From positions 7,215,001 to 7,279,000 of the forward strand of contig BRKX01000007.1 in the NCBI GenBank assembly GCA_026008535.1: 64,000 nt of DNA. The letters are read 5' to 3'. This stretch comes from Perilla frutescens (lineage: Eukaryota; Streptophyta; Magnoliopsida; Lamiales; Lamiaceae). The notes under the pieces are model-generated. The model was not told the DNA's origin, ran no database searches, and saw nothing but the letters and a program-made list of their open reading frames with translations. The position numbers were made by a program, and so were the translations under genes. This document shows, piece by piece, positions 1-11,792 of this stretch. Each line of letters begins with the position of its first letter. The stretch's first letter is position 1.

Positions 1-1560
1 TAATGCCTTTTATTTCATAATTCAAAATTGACCATTTTTCTACTTAATTCAATTAATTTTATAATTCAAAATTTAACTATTTTTCTGCTTAATTCAAATA
101 ATTAATTTAAATTCATGTAAGTTTGTATTTAATTTAATTTTAAAGAATATTATGTAGAAAAATGACATGATATGTAATAGCCACATCAGTTTGCGTTGGA
201 TGAAATTTTAACAGTGTTAGTTATAGACATTTCAACCATAAATTGATAAAATTTATCTTTCAAAATCTATAGTGATTGATAATCATCTTTCGGCCTTAAA
301 TTAATAATTCTCCTAAATTATATTATAGTATCTCTATATGATAAATCATATTTTCAATATAAGAACACTAAATGTAATCATGAAAATATCCGAATGATAA
401 ATCATAATTTTCTGCACACCCTTATATTTATTTCTAAATAAGACACCAATAAATGTAATTAGAAAAAAAATATTTAAAGGATAAATCATAATCTTCATCC
501 TATCTTTAAAATTATTTTTAAATTAAATTTTTATAAGATTAGTTATAATAAATCACACTATCCTATCTTTATATGATAAATCATATATATATATATATAT
601 AGATATATATATATAAGCATACATTAAATGTAATAAGGAAAATATATGAAGGAAAAATCATAATCTTTATCCCACCTTAATATTTATTTTCAAATAACTC
701 ATTATTTATTTATTTTATAACAAAACATATTATCCTATCTCTATATGATAAATCATAGTTTAAAAAAAAAATAAGTAGCACATTAAATGAAATCGATCAG
801 AAAAATATCCAAAGGATAAATCATAATCTTCATCACATCTTTATGTTTATTTTCAAACTATTCTTTATAATTTTATTTTCTGATAAGTCATGCTATCATA
901 TCTTTGTATGATAAATCATAATTTGAACTTAAGCAACAAATTAAATGAAAATCATGAAAATATCTACAAGGAGACATAGCTCGCGTGATTAACACTCATT
1001 TTGCATAGTTCTTAGTTGTCTTTTAATTTGATGCATGTTTGAATAGAATTATGCTTTAATGTGTTAGCATTCGTTATATTTTAATGTTTTGAGTTGATTT
1101 CACGTTTTGGTATAGTTTCACGTGTTATTGTGCATATTTGAATGGTTTAGAGATACTCGTGGCTCGATTATTATTTTATATGTCGAAGAATCAACTCCCA
1201 TCACTAAATTTAATTAATTTCAAATTATTTTTATAAGTTTATTTTATACTAAATTATATTACCCTATCTCTATATGATAACATCAATTTTTTTTTTAAAT
1301 AAGCAGCACATTGAATGAAATTAGAAAAATATCTGGAGAATAAGTCATAATTTTAATTCCATTTTATATTTATTATCAATTCTATGTCTAAGGAAATAAA
1401 TAAATTAATCATTTTATAAGCAAAAACCATTATTATGGTTATAATTAATCATACTATATGCGTTGCATAAAAAAATATATGCATTAGGAATAAAACGAAA
1501 AGTGAAAAAAATAACATATATCCCTTGATCTTTTAAATCTAAAAAAAGTTATTTTTCTAA
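1..1560. repeat. AT-rich intergenic DNA with recurring GATAAATCAT motif
   Basis: No gene is visible. A phrase of the form TCTNTATATGATAAATCA recurs near 331, 565, 737, 898 and, degraded, 1264, and shorter copies of GGATAAATCATAAT lie between them (about 478 and 815). The spacing is roughly 160-235 bp, with the last gap about twice that. This looks like a decayed tandem or dispersed satellite-like array. A short (TA)n run lies near 584-614. Confidence 0.45.
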
Positions 1561-1874
1561 AATTATATTCTCCCCGCCATGGCGCCATACACCAAAATTA
1601 GAGTTTTTTTTCACTTTCCCGGCCATACACCAACGAAATCGAAAATTTTCGCTTCCCCTCCATACACCAAAATTAAACGTTTTCTTATTCTCTCATCCCC
1701 TCATCTCACAAAGCAACGCACATTCAATTCCTCAGTTTTCAGTTTTTTTTTTTTTAATTTCCTCTCAGAGAAATAAATCCAGAGCAGAGACGAAAGTAGA
1801 AAACAAAAAGAAGACGAAGGTGATGGACTATTTCAGGGAGGTGGAGGACCAGAGAGGGCGGAGTCACGGTGGCG

Positions 1875-2006
1875 ATGGATGTGTACAAAGACGATTCTTA
1901 CTCAGATCTCTTCGGCGAGGAGTCAGTTTTGGACCTCCACAATCAGGCCGATGTAGATTTTTTCAACTACTTCCAAGACGATTTCGATGACGAAGACATC
2001 AACTAG
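1875..2006 (+). other. Small acidic ORF, unrecognised
   Basis: An ATG in a locally GC-richer stretch opens a 43-residue frame (starting MDVYKDDSYSDLFGEES) that is very rich in Asp, Glu and Phe and ends FDDEDIN before TAG. Base composition changes sharply from the AT-rich flanks, and the preceding pyrimidine-rich stretch resembles a 5' UTR. It may be the first exon or 5' part of a lost gene. Several exon-like blocks with GT/AG-type borders follow downstream (near 2642-2708 and 2904-2944), but none gives a continuous frame. I do not recognise the protein, and no domain is visible. Expression evidence would be needed to call it a gene. Confidence 0.3.
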
Positions 2007-2423
2007 TTTCTACTGTGTGAATTTGTCCTCTTTTCTGATTTCATCACTTTTAATTATTCTTGGAATATAATGCGTATTCAATCATTGTATCTATCATTGT
2101 TTGTGTGACCAGCATTAATTCCTGCTCTTATTTGATGATGATGATAAAAATTTTTGGGGATTTTTATGCTTTTGGAATGCTGAAATTGTTGGAGAGCTCG
2201 ATTCTGGGTGAAGCTCTTATTGACCAATTCGTTTCTACTATCCTCTTCTGATTATTTTTTTTCTTAATTATTTATGTATGTGGGAATGCTTCTAGAAAGA
2301 TGTTTTGGACGTGAAAAATGCTTGTGAAAATGAAATTCCAACAACGTTATAATCGATTATATTTTTTGATTTTAAAAAAAGATTGTTTAATTTCAACTGA
2401 ATTTGTCGAATCAAGTATTCGAG

Positions 2424-2489
2424 ATGGATGAAGAGTACGATGAGGTAATGTTGGGATCTGGGTTGAAGGAATGCATTCTCAACGACTGA
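2424..2489 (+). pseudogene. Rab GDP-dissociation inhibitor 5'-end fragment
   Basis: The frame starts MDEEYDEVMLGSGLKECIL and stops after 21 residues. Plant Rab GDIs begin MDEEY followed by a VIVLGTGLKECIL-type block, the start of the nucleotide-binding-like fold used to extract prenylated Rab GTPases from membranes. Here the start matches closely with one extra codon, and the frame then closes in TGA. Nothing resembling the following GDI segment (the HMDRNDYYGG motif) was found downstream, so only the extreme 5' coding end survives. It was probably carried here by a mobile element or partial duplication. The family call rests on about 17 matching residues. Confidence 0.55.
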
Positions 2490-3322
2490 TTTTATTATTT
2501 CTTATTGGTTTGAGATGATGACAATTGATAATACGAGCTGGAGTTCTTTTGATGAGACATCCATTTGTGTGTGTTGTACTGGGTAGTTTTGAATGATCGA
2601 GGTTGTGTTTGTAATGAATTCTTGAATTTCTTGTTCCCTCAGATAAAACTTTGCAACAAGCGTTGTGAGTAGAATGCCAATATGCCGAGCTCCCGGAAAG
2701 TTATTTGGGTGAGTTGCTTAGGTTGTGTTCCTATAGTGCCAAGGGATAAGACTTAACAATTTTTGTTAATGCTACGATGATATTATACATCAAATAGAAC
2801 ATAAATTTCTCGTAATTTCGATCATTCATACTTCTGTCTATATTTACGATTTTTTCCTCCTTGCTTGTCGTATGGGTTTTGTTTCTCCATTATTTTTTGC
2901 ATAGGGAACCAAATTACTATTATGGAAAATGTTGTGCTACTAAGGTAAACTTTTTCCCTTTCTACTTCATTGAATTTGGTAGTTCTAGTTTTAGTTATAT
3001 TGGAATCCTCATATCTTTTAAAGATAAGCCTCAAAAAATTATTTGAGATTTTGAAGTAGTTTTATATAGTTTTTATTTCATGAATTTGTTTCTTTTTTTG
3101 TTAATTATAAATTATAGAACAAGTTAAACACCATTACCATACTTGAGCACCTTGCTGTTGAATAATTGAATTATTTGCATTACTCCCAACCTACGATGTA
3201 TAAAGATTCTACATTTATTACATTAATAAATATAAATTTTATAAAATTGATCAATTTGGTCCTCTCTAGCAATAGGGTAACCAACTTGGTTAAGATTATT
3301 CTTCTCGATCTAAAGTGTATAA

Positions 3323-3349
3323 CATATATATATATATATATATATATAA
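3323..3349. repeat. (TA)n microsatellite
   Basis: About 13 AT dinucleotides in an AT-rich, gene-free stretch. Confidence 0.9.
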
Positions 3350-3879
3350 TTAAGTGGGTGCTCTTGCTCTTTGATGTATGGTAGGAATTTCATGCAAGCT
3401 AGTCAAGAAATCTAGAGAGTAATCTTATATTTCTGTTCATAATTATTGCACATGAGACTTATTAGTTTTTTGAATTTTTTTTTGTAGGTTGTGAACTTGT
3501 GAAGAATTCGGGGAAACACTAAAGAGTTGAGTGCAATGTATGTTGAACAGTCGATGGACCATCACTGTGGAAAATATGTTTGTAGTCCAAGTACTAGATT
3601 TTAGGAAATATTTTGGGCATTATTAATTAGCTTCTATTATTTATTTAGAAACGTAGCTTGAATATAGCTATGAATATTGGATATATTTTTTTAAAAGAAT
3701 ATTGAGTATGAATTTATGGTTATTGACCCAAGGAATATAGTTTAATGTTTAATGATTCATTAATACTTTAGTTTTAGCATCATATTTTATTGTAATTTAG
3801 AAAAAATTAATATCCGTACGTAATGCATATTTTACATTTACAATTAATATTTTTTTAATATTATTAAATAATATAAAAA

Positions 3880-4232
3880 AAATGCCCACACATAAATTCT
3901 AATTTATACCCACGCATAAAAAAATGTCATATGCCATGTGTCATTACATATCATTTGCCACGTTGGATGACATGGCACCACATCATTGTTGCACACGTGT
4001 CAAATATATTTAGACACATAATTTACACATTTAATGACACATGTATGTGTATAGGTAATACTCATTGATTTCTCCACACATATATTTATGTGTGGGTAAA
4101 ACTTTTTACCTGCGAAAATATAACCACACATGTTGACATTTAGATTATGCGTGGCTAAAAAGTTTTATCTACACATAATCATATTTTTAGCCAAATTTAC
4201 ATGTGTGGCTAAAAGTTCAATTTTTTGTAGTG
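3880..4232. mobile_element. CACTA-like element end with subterminal repeats
   Basis: The sequence ends at 4221-4232 in the reverse complement of CACTACAAAAAA, the usual plant CACTA (EnSpm) terminus. The ~350 bp before it hold many copies, in both orientations, of a subterminal motif of the form TGTGTGGCTAAAA or CCACACAT (about 3882, 3911, 4092, 4121, 4146, 4200), as expected for CACTA subterminal regions. The opposite terminus was not located, so the element is probably truncated. No transposase coding is visible. Confidence 0.5.
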
Positions 4233-5570
4233 GTGGACGCTTATCAATAAATTACATCTAAGTGTGCACACCATTATCTTCGCACCAAGAACACTATTCG
4301 AATTTAACCGCTTCTGATAGAGGAGTCAATTAGTTCTAATAGTGTTCTACAACTATTCATTTAGGAGATTTAATTTCTAGAGAAATCTGTGATATGACAC
4401 ATCCGATATGGAGGAAGACCGATGTCAACGCGCATGCCCATCACTTCTCAATTAAACCAGATTTAATGGAGACCGTATGAGATTTCTACATACTTTGGTA
4501 TGAAGCTCTCCCACTTAGTTATTTATGTTTGAGGTTTCATTTTATCCCATTATTGAACATGCAAACATCACATAAAATGATAAACAACCATTGCATGCTT
4601 CAAAATAATAAGCAACGGTAATATTCCAACTATCATGGCTTATATCTCATGTTGATTGATGAGATAAAACAAGAAAGTCAGCTCCGGAACAGGGCTTGGT
4701 CGCCGCCCCCTTCACCGCGCCTCGCCGAAAATCCTAGCTCCATTTATAGTTTCGGGACATGAACCGGTGAACCTTCCTTCTTGGTGCTGAACTACTTTCC
4801 TTCTTTGAGTTGATCTCCGATCTTTATTCAATATAGACTATCTATTCCAAAAAGAAAAATCTAATATTGCTAGAATAAAAATTACAACTCAAAAACTCGG
4901 TCTAACAGTTTTATGTCTATTACATTAAAACAACATAAAATAAAACCTAGACCTAATCCATGGATTTTCTCATGGATTAAAATCACGTAGCCAAACCGGT
5001 ATACGACCAACATTCATTCAACATAAACATACATTATATAAAATAAAGGAGCCATGATAGTTGATAAACCTGCAAACTAACACAGTCTACAAATCTAACA
5101 ATCATTTATTATATGATCCACATAAAATAACATATGATATCTATGCATGAATATTAAATAATATTCAAATTTTTGAATTAATTAAATTAATTAATTCGAT
5201 ATTATCCACAAGATAAAAATTGAAAATTAAAATAATTATCCACCAATTTTAAACTTGTATTTTTCAAAAATAATCTTTAAAATAAATCCGGAAATTAATT
5301 AAAATTATCCACCAAATTTATTTAATATTTTCGAGCCAGCCTAATTAAACAATAATTGGATATCTTGATATAAATAAAAAATCTAATTCAAATATTATCT
5401 ATAAGAATCTAAATCTTCAAGGATAAAGTTTGGAGATTTGATCCAATCCAAAATCTTCCAAACCTTATCCAAATTTAAAATCTTATCACAATTGGATTTT
5501 GATAATTATTCATATATATCCAAAATCACCATATCCAAAATTTAATCTATAGATTTTTGAAAGAGGCACA
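4233..5570. other. Gene-free AT-rich stretch, possible LTR-element interior
   Basis: No coding frame is supported. From about 5160 to 5570 the sequence is a run of degenerate (A)ATCCAAAATCTTCC and GGAAATTT phrases of the same style as 7156-8036, suggesting that both are parts of one non-coding element interior now separated by the TIR element at 5571-7155. A GC-richer patch lies at 4682-4740. Short inverted copies of CAACTATCATGGC occur near 4626 and 5050. Confidence 0.35.
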
Positions 5571-6108
5571 CTCCTGTAGGACGGTCTAACGGATCACTTC
5601 CGTTAGACGGATCCTAACCCGACCCGGATCTATTTTTTTCCTTTTTTTTTTTTGCACCCAGCCCAGCCCCACCCCACCCCCCCACCCCCAGCCCTACCCC
5701 ACTCTCTCCCTCTAACACGTCGCTGTCCCCTTTCTTCTTCTTCATCGAAGGTAAATACATTTTTTTATAGTGGAATTGAGAATCTACTTTAAAAAAATCT
5801 GACAAGTGAAGCCAAAGTGCCAAACACAACCTAAAACATTTAAATTGAAATTTGCCACCAGTTTTCCTGCTGCCGCGGTGCTCTGCTTCTGGTAATTGAC
5901 CACGCCACCGCCTCTCTCGGCGTCGCCGCCAATCCAAAATTCAATTTTTATTTCGATTCCTCGCCATTTAACCTTCGAATAGTGTAATAGGAATCTATTC
6001 TTAGTCTTTGGCTCGGTTGATTTAGCTGACAATATTATTCTGTGTGGTGTTTGAATTGGGTTTTTGCAGATCAATACAGAAGGTCGTTGCTTTTAGAGCA
6101 GAAAAAAC

Positions 6109-6210
6109 ATGGGCATAAACGAGAAAGATGATCTGAATTCGTCGCTTCTGCAACATCGAGATGATGTTCACATGGTGTTTGAAAAAATGCTTCAACGAAC
6201 ATGTAAATAA
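6109..6210 (+). other. Short ORF after splice-like acceptor inside TIR element
   Basis: A 33-residue frame begins MGINEKDDLNSSLLQHRDD and ends TCK before TAA. It starts 40 bp after a TTTTTGCAG acceptor-like site, and upstream at about 5750 there is a GTAAAT donor-like site in GC-rich sequence. This is what a captured host-gene 5' end (UTR, intron, first coding exon) inside a non-autonomous transposon would look like. The protein is not recognised. Confidence 0.3.
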
Positions 6211-6479
6211 TTATATTTCTTAAAAATGAAAATTATCAATGATTACCAACAACACAGAAGTGTTATTAGCTATGGGTCAAGTATCATTAATTATGGGTAA
6301 AGTATCACTAATGTAATGAGCAGTTATAATACAATGTCGAATTTGTTTGTTTAATTACAACATATTTTTTTAGCAATTTATTTCAGAAGATCCCCAAGCA
6401 ACGCTTCTATTGTTTTTTTTTTAAATATCAAAATAGTTCTAAAAGTTATATTTTCATTAAAATGAAAATTACCGATGAT

Positions 6480-7015
6480 TAAGCATTAATAAAATGAGTA
6501 TCATTAGTTATGAAGTAAGCATCATTAGTAATAAAATGAAGCATCATTAATATAATGAGTAGTTACTACACTTCACAGGTAATGATACTTCACCCATAAA
6601 TAATGATACTCACATGTGAGTTAATGATACTTCACCCATAAATAATGATACTTGAGTTAATGATACTCCACTTTGATAATTAATGTATAATCATCAATAA
6701 TATCATATTATACTCCACTTCCGAGTTAATGATACTTCATCCATAATTAATGATACTTCACAGACAGTTAATGATACTCACTAGATATATATCTAATGAT
6801 ACTTCAATTAATAGTTAATGATATTTTGCCAAATTTATATATAATATCTAATGATTCTTAACTTAATAATTAATGTATTTTGCCAAATTTATATCTAATA
6901 ATACTTCGCTTCGTAGTTAATGATACTTTACTTCACTGTTAGTGATATTTTACACATAGTGATATTTTACTTTATACCTAGTGATATTTTACTTATACCT
7001 AGTGATACTCCAGTA
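6480..7015. repeat. Degenerate TAATGATACTTCAC tandem array
   Basis: At least a dozen copies of a ~20-bp unit, consensus close to AGTTAATGATACTTCACC, run through this segment with variable spacing (for example near 6582, 6621, 6730, 6758, 6795, 6918). Related units start near 6270. The array lies wholly inside the TIR element and accounts for much of its length. Confidence 0.75.
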
Positions 7016-7155
7016 GCTGCCCGTGGGAGCGCGGGTAAGACACGGGTCTGCGCGCGAAATTGGGCTTGGGGGCGGGTTTTGGGCGGGTTTTGGATGGGTT
7101 TGGGTTTTATTTGACCCGTCTAACGTAAGCGACCCGTTAGACGGTCTCATACAAG

Positions 7156-8036
7156 TTTTTGTCTTTTCGAAAATATCACAAATAATAAATCTGGAAATTT
7201 GATCCACTTCAAATTATTCCAAATTTAAAATTCTATTTTCAAATTTATCTAGATTAAAATTAGGTGAATTAAGATATACATCAAATAGTATCAAATCTTA
7301 ATCCAATACATGCAAATTTCAATCGACATCAATAAACAAATCTGGAAATTTAATTTTTATCAAAATCTTCTCCAAATTATTTTATTAATTTCGAAAATTA
7401 CATAAAACAAACATATTTGGAAATTTTGATATTAATCAAAAAACTATTCCAAATAAATACCATAGGTTTCGAAATTTTCAAAATTAAAAATCTAGAAATT
7501 TTGATCAACTTTAAAATTTACCAAATTTAAAATTCTAATTTCAAACCTATCTAGATTAGAATTAGGTAACTTTTGATATACACCAAAAATCACCTATCCT
7601 AATTCTAATCACTATAATTTTCAAACCAACTACAATTAAATCTTGAAATTTTAATGTTGATTAAAAATTCATCCAAATTTAATAACATAATGTCGAAAAT
7701 TAATGCACAAAATTAGGGAATAATAACATCAATTTTTCAAAAAAATTGATCCTCAAATTTTCAATCCCCATGAAATAAATATATGGAAATTTGAAGAACA
7801 TCAAATATCATCCCAAATCTTTATTACATGGCCGAAAATTCTTAACCACTCAAAACTAGGATTTTCGAAATTCATCAAAAATCCTTCCAAGTTTTGAATT
7901 CCATAAAATCGAAATACGTGCACAATTAAATCTGAAAATTTAAACACCATAAATTTATCATCAAATTTAATATGTAATTCGAATTTCATGCCCAGATTAA
8001 TCGTACAACAGTGCCAAAACCCGCTCAAATACCAGT
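7156..8036 (-). other. Non-coding interior of an LTR element
   Basis: This AT-rich stretch is built from loose repeats of AAATCTGGAAATTT and related phrases and has no recognisable gag or pol. Its right edge (8024-8036), read on the minus strand, is TGGTATTTGAGC, resembling the initiator-Met-tRNA primer-binding site TGGTATCAGAGC with two mismatches. It directly abuts the LTR at 8037. I read it as the leader or interior of a large non-coding retrotransposon derivative on the minus strand. Confidence 0.4.
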
Positions 8037-9474
8037 TGTTGGGATTTTTTCGAATTAAACCACCACAGGATCATTTGGTTGTTCATTAATCCATGTTCAT
8101 GCAAATCATATTTTTATGTCACATGCATGTTTATCACAGTCTAACAGAAAAAGCATGCATAGCAGATTCGAATCTAATAAAGTGGAAGATATAGAAACGA
8201 ATCTACTTACAAATCGATAGACAATCTGTGGACAAGATTAAAGATCTAATCTTGCTGTTGAATGAACACAAAATGGCGCCACCTTTTCTTCTCAGAAAAA
8301 TCGTCCACCACAGTATTCTACTCCAAGATCTTCTGTTGTATTCCCAGAGTGTATCTAGATTCAGAGTGGGCTGAAATCTACTAAATAGGTTTGTGGAATC
8401 TGTGGATATCTTGAGAGACAAAAGAGGGGCTGATTTCTTATGAATGAAATTTTCGTCCCCCTCTCTATTAAATAGAAAGGTGGGTGAAAATTTGCTTCTC
8501 CAAACTTACTGGGTTTGAGCCTCTATCTCAAGATCAATATCCAGTCCACTATCAGTCAATTGGGCTACAACAGAGATCTAGAAGAATATTAAATTGGCCC
8601 ACTAATTTATTTAATATCCAATAAACTTAGGATATAATTAAATAAACTAAGTTTTACTTTTATTCCACTAAAGAAGTAAAACTGACCTACCAATTTAATA
8701 CATATTTACGAATATGTTTTCTCCTTTAGTCTAGCCATTCCCCATATTTAAGATATAATGTTCATTAATTAATTATGTCAGCCTTTGACAGCTATAATTA
8801 ATTAACATCTAAAACCTTGAGTAGTACCACACAAGCTTTACCATGTAAGGAATAAATTCCACCTGCAGAGTTTCAACATCAACTTGTGTTTCCTCAAGAG
8901 AACATCATCAACTTGGCGCACCAGGACACGGTGCTCATGCATACTGCTCAAGACATTATGCATATACTGTCATTATCCAAGATATCGAGTTTATTGATCT
9001 AAGAAAAGATCTCACCCTTTGATAAATTAAAGTAACAAACAACACACACATATGCTTGCTAATATCACATGAGTTCAGAACCCGAACTCTGTGGATCTTT
9101 ATTCTCTCACTAACTGGGTCAGAGACAGAGAATAGTATCCTATTGCGATCCTCCTCAATACACTAACAAGTGTACTAGAATAATCAGTTAGTGAAGATAA
9201 AGTAACTTATCAGATTATTCTACGGTGTACCGATGGTGTGCTCAGGACCATCTAAGCCGTGAGCTCTTTAATACAATATAAGGTTCTAATGATATGATCT
9301 TACCGTGTGACTCCCCACACCATATCATCTACAATGTAAGTATATGAAACATTGCATAGAACAATTATAGAGCATAATCTAAATGCAAACAGTGACTGCA
9401 ATAACTTTCATTTCATATCATCATATCATCAGAAAAGTATACAAAGACAAGTCTTCCAGTATACAAAACCAACA
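8037..9474 (-). mobile_element. LTR (5' LTR of minus-strand element)
   Basis: The block starts TGTTGGGATTTT and ends AAAACCAACA, so both LTR-type ends TG...CA are present with the extended inverted ends TGTTGG and CCAACA. A primer-binding-site-like sequence abuts it on the left, which makes it the 5' LTR of an element running leftward. No second copy was found in the window, and the 5-bp flanks do not match, so the element is incomplete. Length is about 1.44 kb. No protein coding is evident in it. Confidence 0.55.
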
Positions 9475-10190
9475 ATATACAGGTGATGTGTGTGTGTCGT
9501 GTGTAAGGATGAATGAACTAGCACTCGTGGTCGAATATTGAGGGACAACTTAATTGCACTAAAGATCGACTAGAATTGCTAACTCGGATCAATGGTGTGA
9601 TCGAATAGGTTGTGAAACAAGAGTGGTATGATGTGGCAAGGGTGAGGTGGCGTGTGGGATAAGATGTATTGGGGTGAAATAGGTCCCTAATGGTTAGAAG
9701 GAAAGAATTAGAAAAGAAAAGGAAATGGAATTAGGTAATTTGGAATGTGTTACACAATTGTGACACAATCTAAATATCCTAATTGAACTAGACTCATAGA
9801 AGGAAATAACCAAAAAGAAATTACAACTAAAAAAGAAATTACCAAAATAAAATAAATCTTAGAAGACTCAAAAATGAAAGTTCCAAAAAATAAAATAAGA
9901 CTCTAAAGGAAGTTACCAACTTTAAACTAGTATTAAAAGGAAAGTACCAAAAATAAAACAAGACTCAAAAGGAAACAATGAATATACCTCAATTTTTTTT
10001 TATCGGCCTTTTTTTTTTCGACTTTTGTTTTTTTTGTTTTTTTATCGACTTTATTTTTATAGAATAGCTATGGTATTACAACTCGATAAACACGTAAGAA
10101 AATAAAAGACACGTACGATGACACGTAGGATAAAACTTGACACGTCAGACCACGACCAGCAGAGCTGACATGGCTCTGATGCTAAACTTA
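9475..10190 (-). mobile_element. Leader/PBS fragment of a gypsy element
   Basis: The right edge (10171-10187) is the reverse complement of a primer-binding site of the form TAGCATCAGAGCC (initiator Met tRNA type), next to the LTR starting at 10191. The interior has long T-tracts with ATCGAC spacers at 9987-10065, like those just upstream of gag in the gypsy element at 55783-55840. The gag itself is missing; the fragment ends at the LTR at 9474. Confidence 0.5.
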
Positions 10191-11464
10191 TGATGCGATC
10201 CGGATAATTAATCTAGGACGAATCTAGAGAACGTAGCGGAAGACTTCTAAGAATCGAAACACGTCAGCGAATGAAGGGTTTCAATCGAACTCAATAAAAT
10301 GAATAAACAAATTAATCTAGACAATCACGATACCTAAACTATGACACAAAAACGAAACACAATACCAAATATCAAATGTGGAAGGAATGAAGGTTTATGG
10401 ATAGTTTGATGGTGAAGGAATCGAGTTTGGTATAGTGTAGAAAGGCTTGGAGTAGATAGGGTATGATAATGATAGAACGAGCTTACGTGTGGAATGGATT
10501 CGGTGTAGAACTTGAACTCGAATTGCTTGAAAGGATAGAAGGTGGACGTTGATGACTTGATGGATGTCATCAATTGGTGTTAGATGTTTGATGAGCGTCG
10601 ATGTGAATCACAACCCGATAGCCTCCTTGAATCTCGAACGTATCCAAGGTTGAAATCTCTAAGTTGATCTTCGGATAGCGAATACCGGTTAATCACTTAA
10701 GTGGATTAAGCAATGCCCTTAAATAAGACTTAGATGTGCTAATTCTAAGAATGATAATTTTCTTGATGGAAAACAATAAAAAGAATGTAAAGGTTTGAGA
10801 CACAATTGGATGCAAAAGCAAAATAACTTCAATAATGTCTAAGGAATAATGTTCACAAGTGATCCCTATTTATAACAATAGGAGCCACGAAATTCTAATC
10901 TGAAAAACATAAAAAACCTTGTCCAAAGTGTACTAGAAAATTACCTAAACTAGAATTCTAATTAAGGTAGCAAATTACCTTAAATAAAACCTAGTCAACT
11001 TGGACTCTATAAAAATCTGAATATTACATTAATTAAATAATAAAATTGACCCAACTATAGTCTAAAATAATTAAATTTGTACTATAGTCTAAATAAAAAT
11101 TCAACCCTTTAATTAAATTAAGAGGGCTGAAAATTATGCTCCAAAACGCATGCGGTTTCTGCTAAAATTATGCTCCAAAACGCATGCGGTTTCGCCTGCG
11201 GTTTCAAGCAGATTCCTTCTTGCACATGTGTTCTTTTAATTTTTGACCAAAAAAAATACTTCAATCCATCAAAGCTTGATCCTTATCTTCAATTGAAAGC
11301 ATAGTAATGACATTGGGCTACTTTGAACAATCACATCTTCCTCGAGCTTCTTTTGCACATAACCTTGCAAATAACCTTGAAGTTTCTTAGCTCGTAACCT
11401 TGTAACTGGACCTCTAATTTGCCACTCCGGATTTGGCTCATCGTTGCTATGCATGGTCTCATCA
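10191..11464 (-). mobile_element. Gypsy LTR with C-terminal pol coding inside it
   Basis: The LTR starts TGATGCGATCC, the same 11 bases that start the gypsy LTR at 50353, and ends GGTCTCATCA. On the minus strand from 11454 a frame reads through a GPVTRLRAKK segment, clearly related to the GPVTRARAKR segment near the C-terminus of the gypsy polyprotein at 50884. Thus the end of pol is encoded within the LTR, as in the second element. With the PBS on its left side this is a 5' LTR. The rest of the element is missing. Confidence 0.6.
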
Positions 11465-11792
11465 CATATCTCAAAACCAGTATGCTATCAAAATAGCAAC
11501 AGAGTATGCAATCCGCGTAATTAATCAGAGTATGCAATCAGCATAAAAATCAATCTTTCGAGGAATTCCCTCACTATGGCGAATACTAATCTTTCTTTTT
11601 CAGACAATCTTAACATTTCAACAAATAATGTAAACTTTTAAAAACTAAAATCCGCATAAAAACATGCGTACCTTTTGGCTGTTGTGTGAGTGACGAGCTG
11701 AGGGCTTATATAATATCACATGAGAATTTAATGAAAGATGAAATTAGACCCAGTAGGTCTGCAGAGTTGCAAACCTGACTTTGATACCACTT
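11465..11792 (-). mobile_element. Leader fragment of a second gypsy element with PBS
   Basis: Directly left of the LTR start at 11793 lies the reverse complement of TGGTATCAAAGT (11778-11789), a primer-binding-site match at 10 of 12 positions to the initiator Met tRNA type. The remaining ~300 bp are AT-rich with repeated GAGTATGCAATC phrases and no coding. The element is cut off at 11464. Confidence 0.5.

Larger units (their letters stand above)
5571..7155. mobile_element. Non-autonomous TIR DNA transposon (~1.58 kb)
   Basis: The ends are inverted copies of each other. The left end (5571-5613) carries GACGGTCTAACGGATC then CCGTTAGACGGATC. The reverse complement of the right end (7113-7155) carries GACCGTCTAACGGGTC then CGTTAGACGGGTC. 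I could not fix a target-site duplication. The interior has no transposase. It holds a GC-rich block (about 5640-5950) with splice-like signals and a long array of TAATGATACTTCAC-type units. DNA on both sides looks alike (AT-rich GGAAATTT phrases), consistent with insertion into an older element. The superfamily is unassigned. Confidence 0.65.

Noticed and set aside
1579..1776. 65-residue frame with two CACCAAAATTA repeats and a poly-Phe end
   Set aside because: Low-complexity, T-rich 5' UTR-like sequence; no recognisable protein and no splice support.
4600..5060. Possible 3' LTR partner of the LTR at 8037-9474 (ends GGTATACGACCAACA)
   Set aside because: Only the last ~15 bases resemble the LTR end; the rest does not align.
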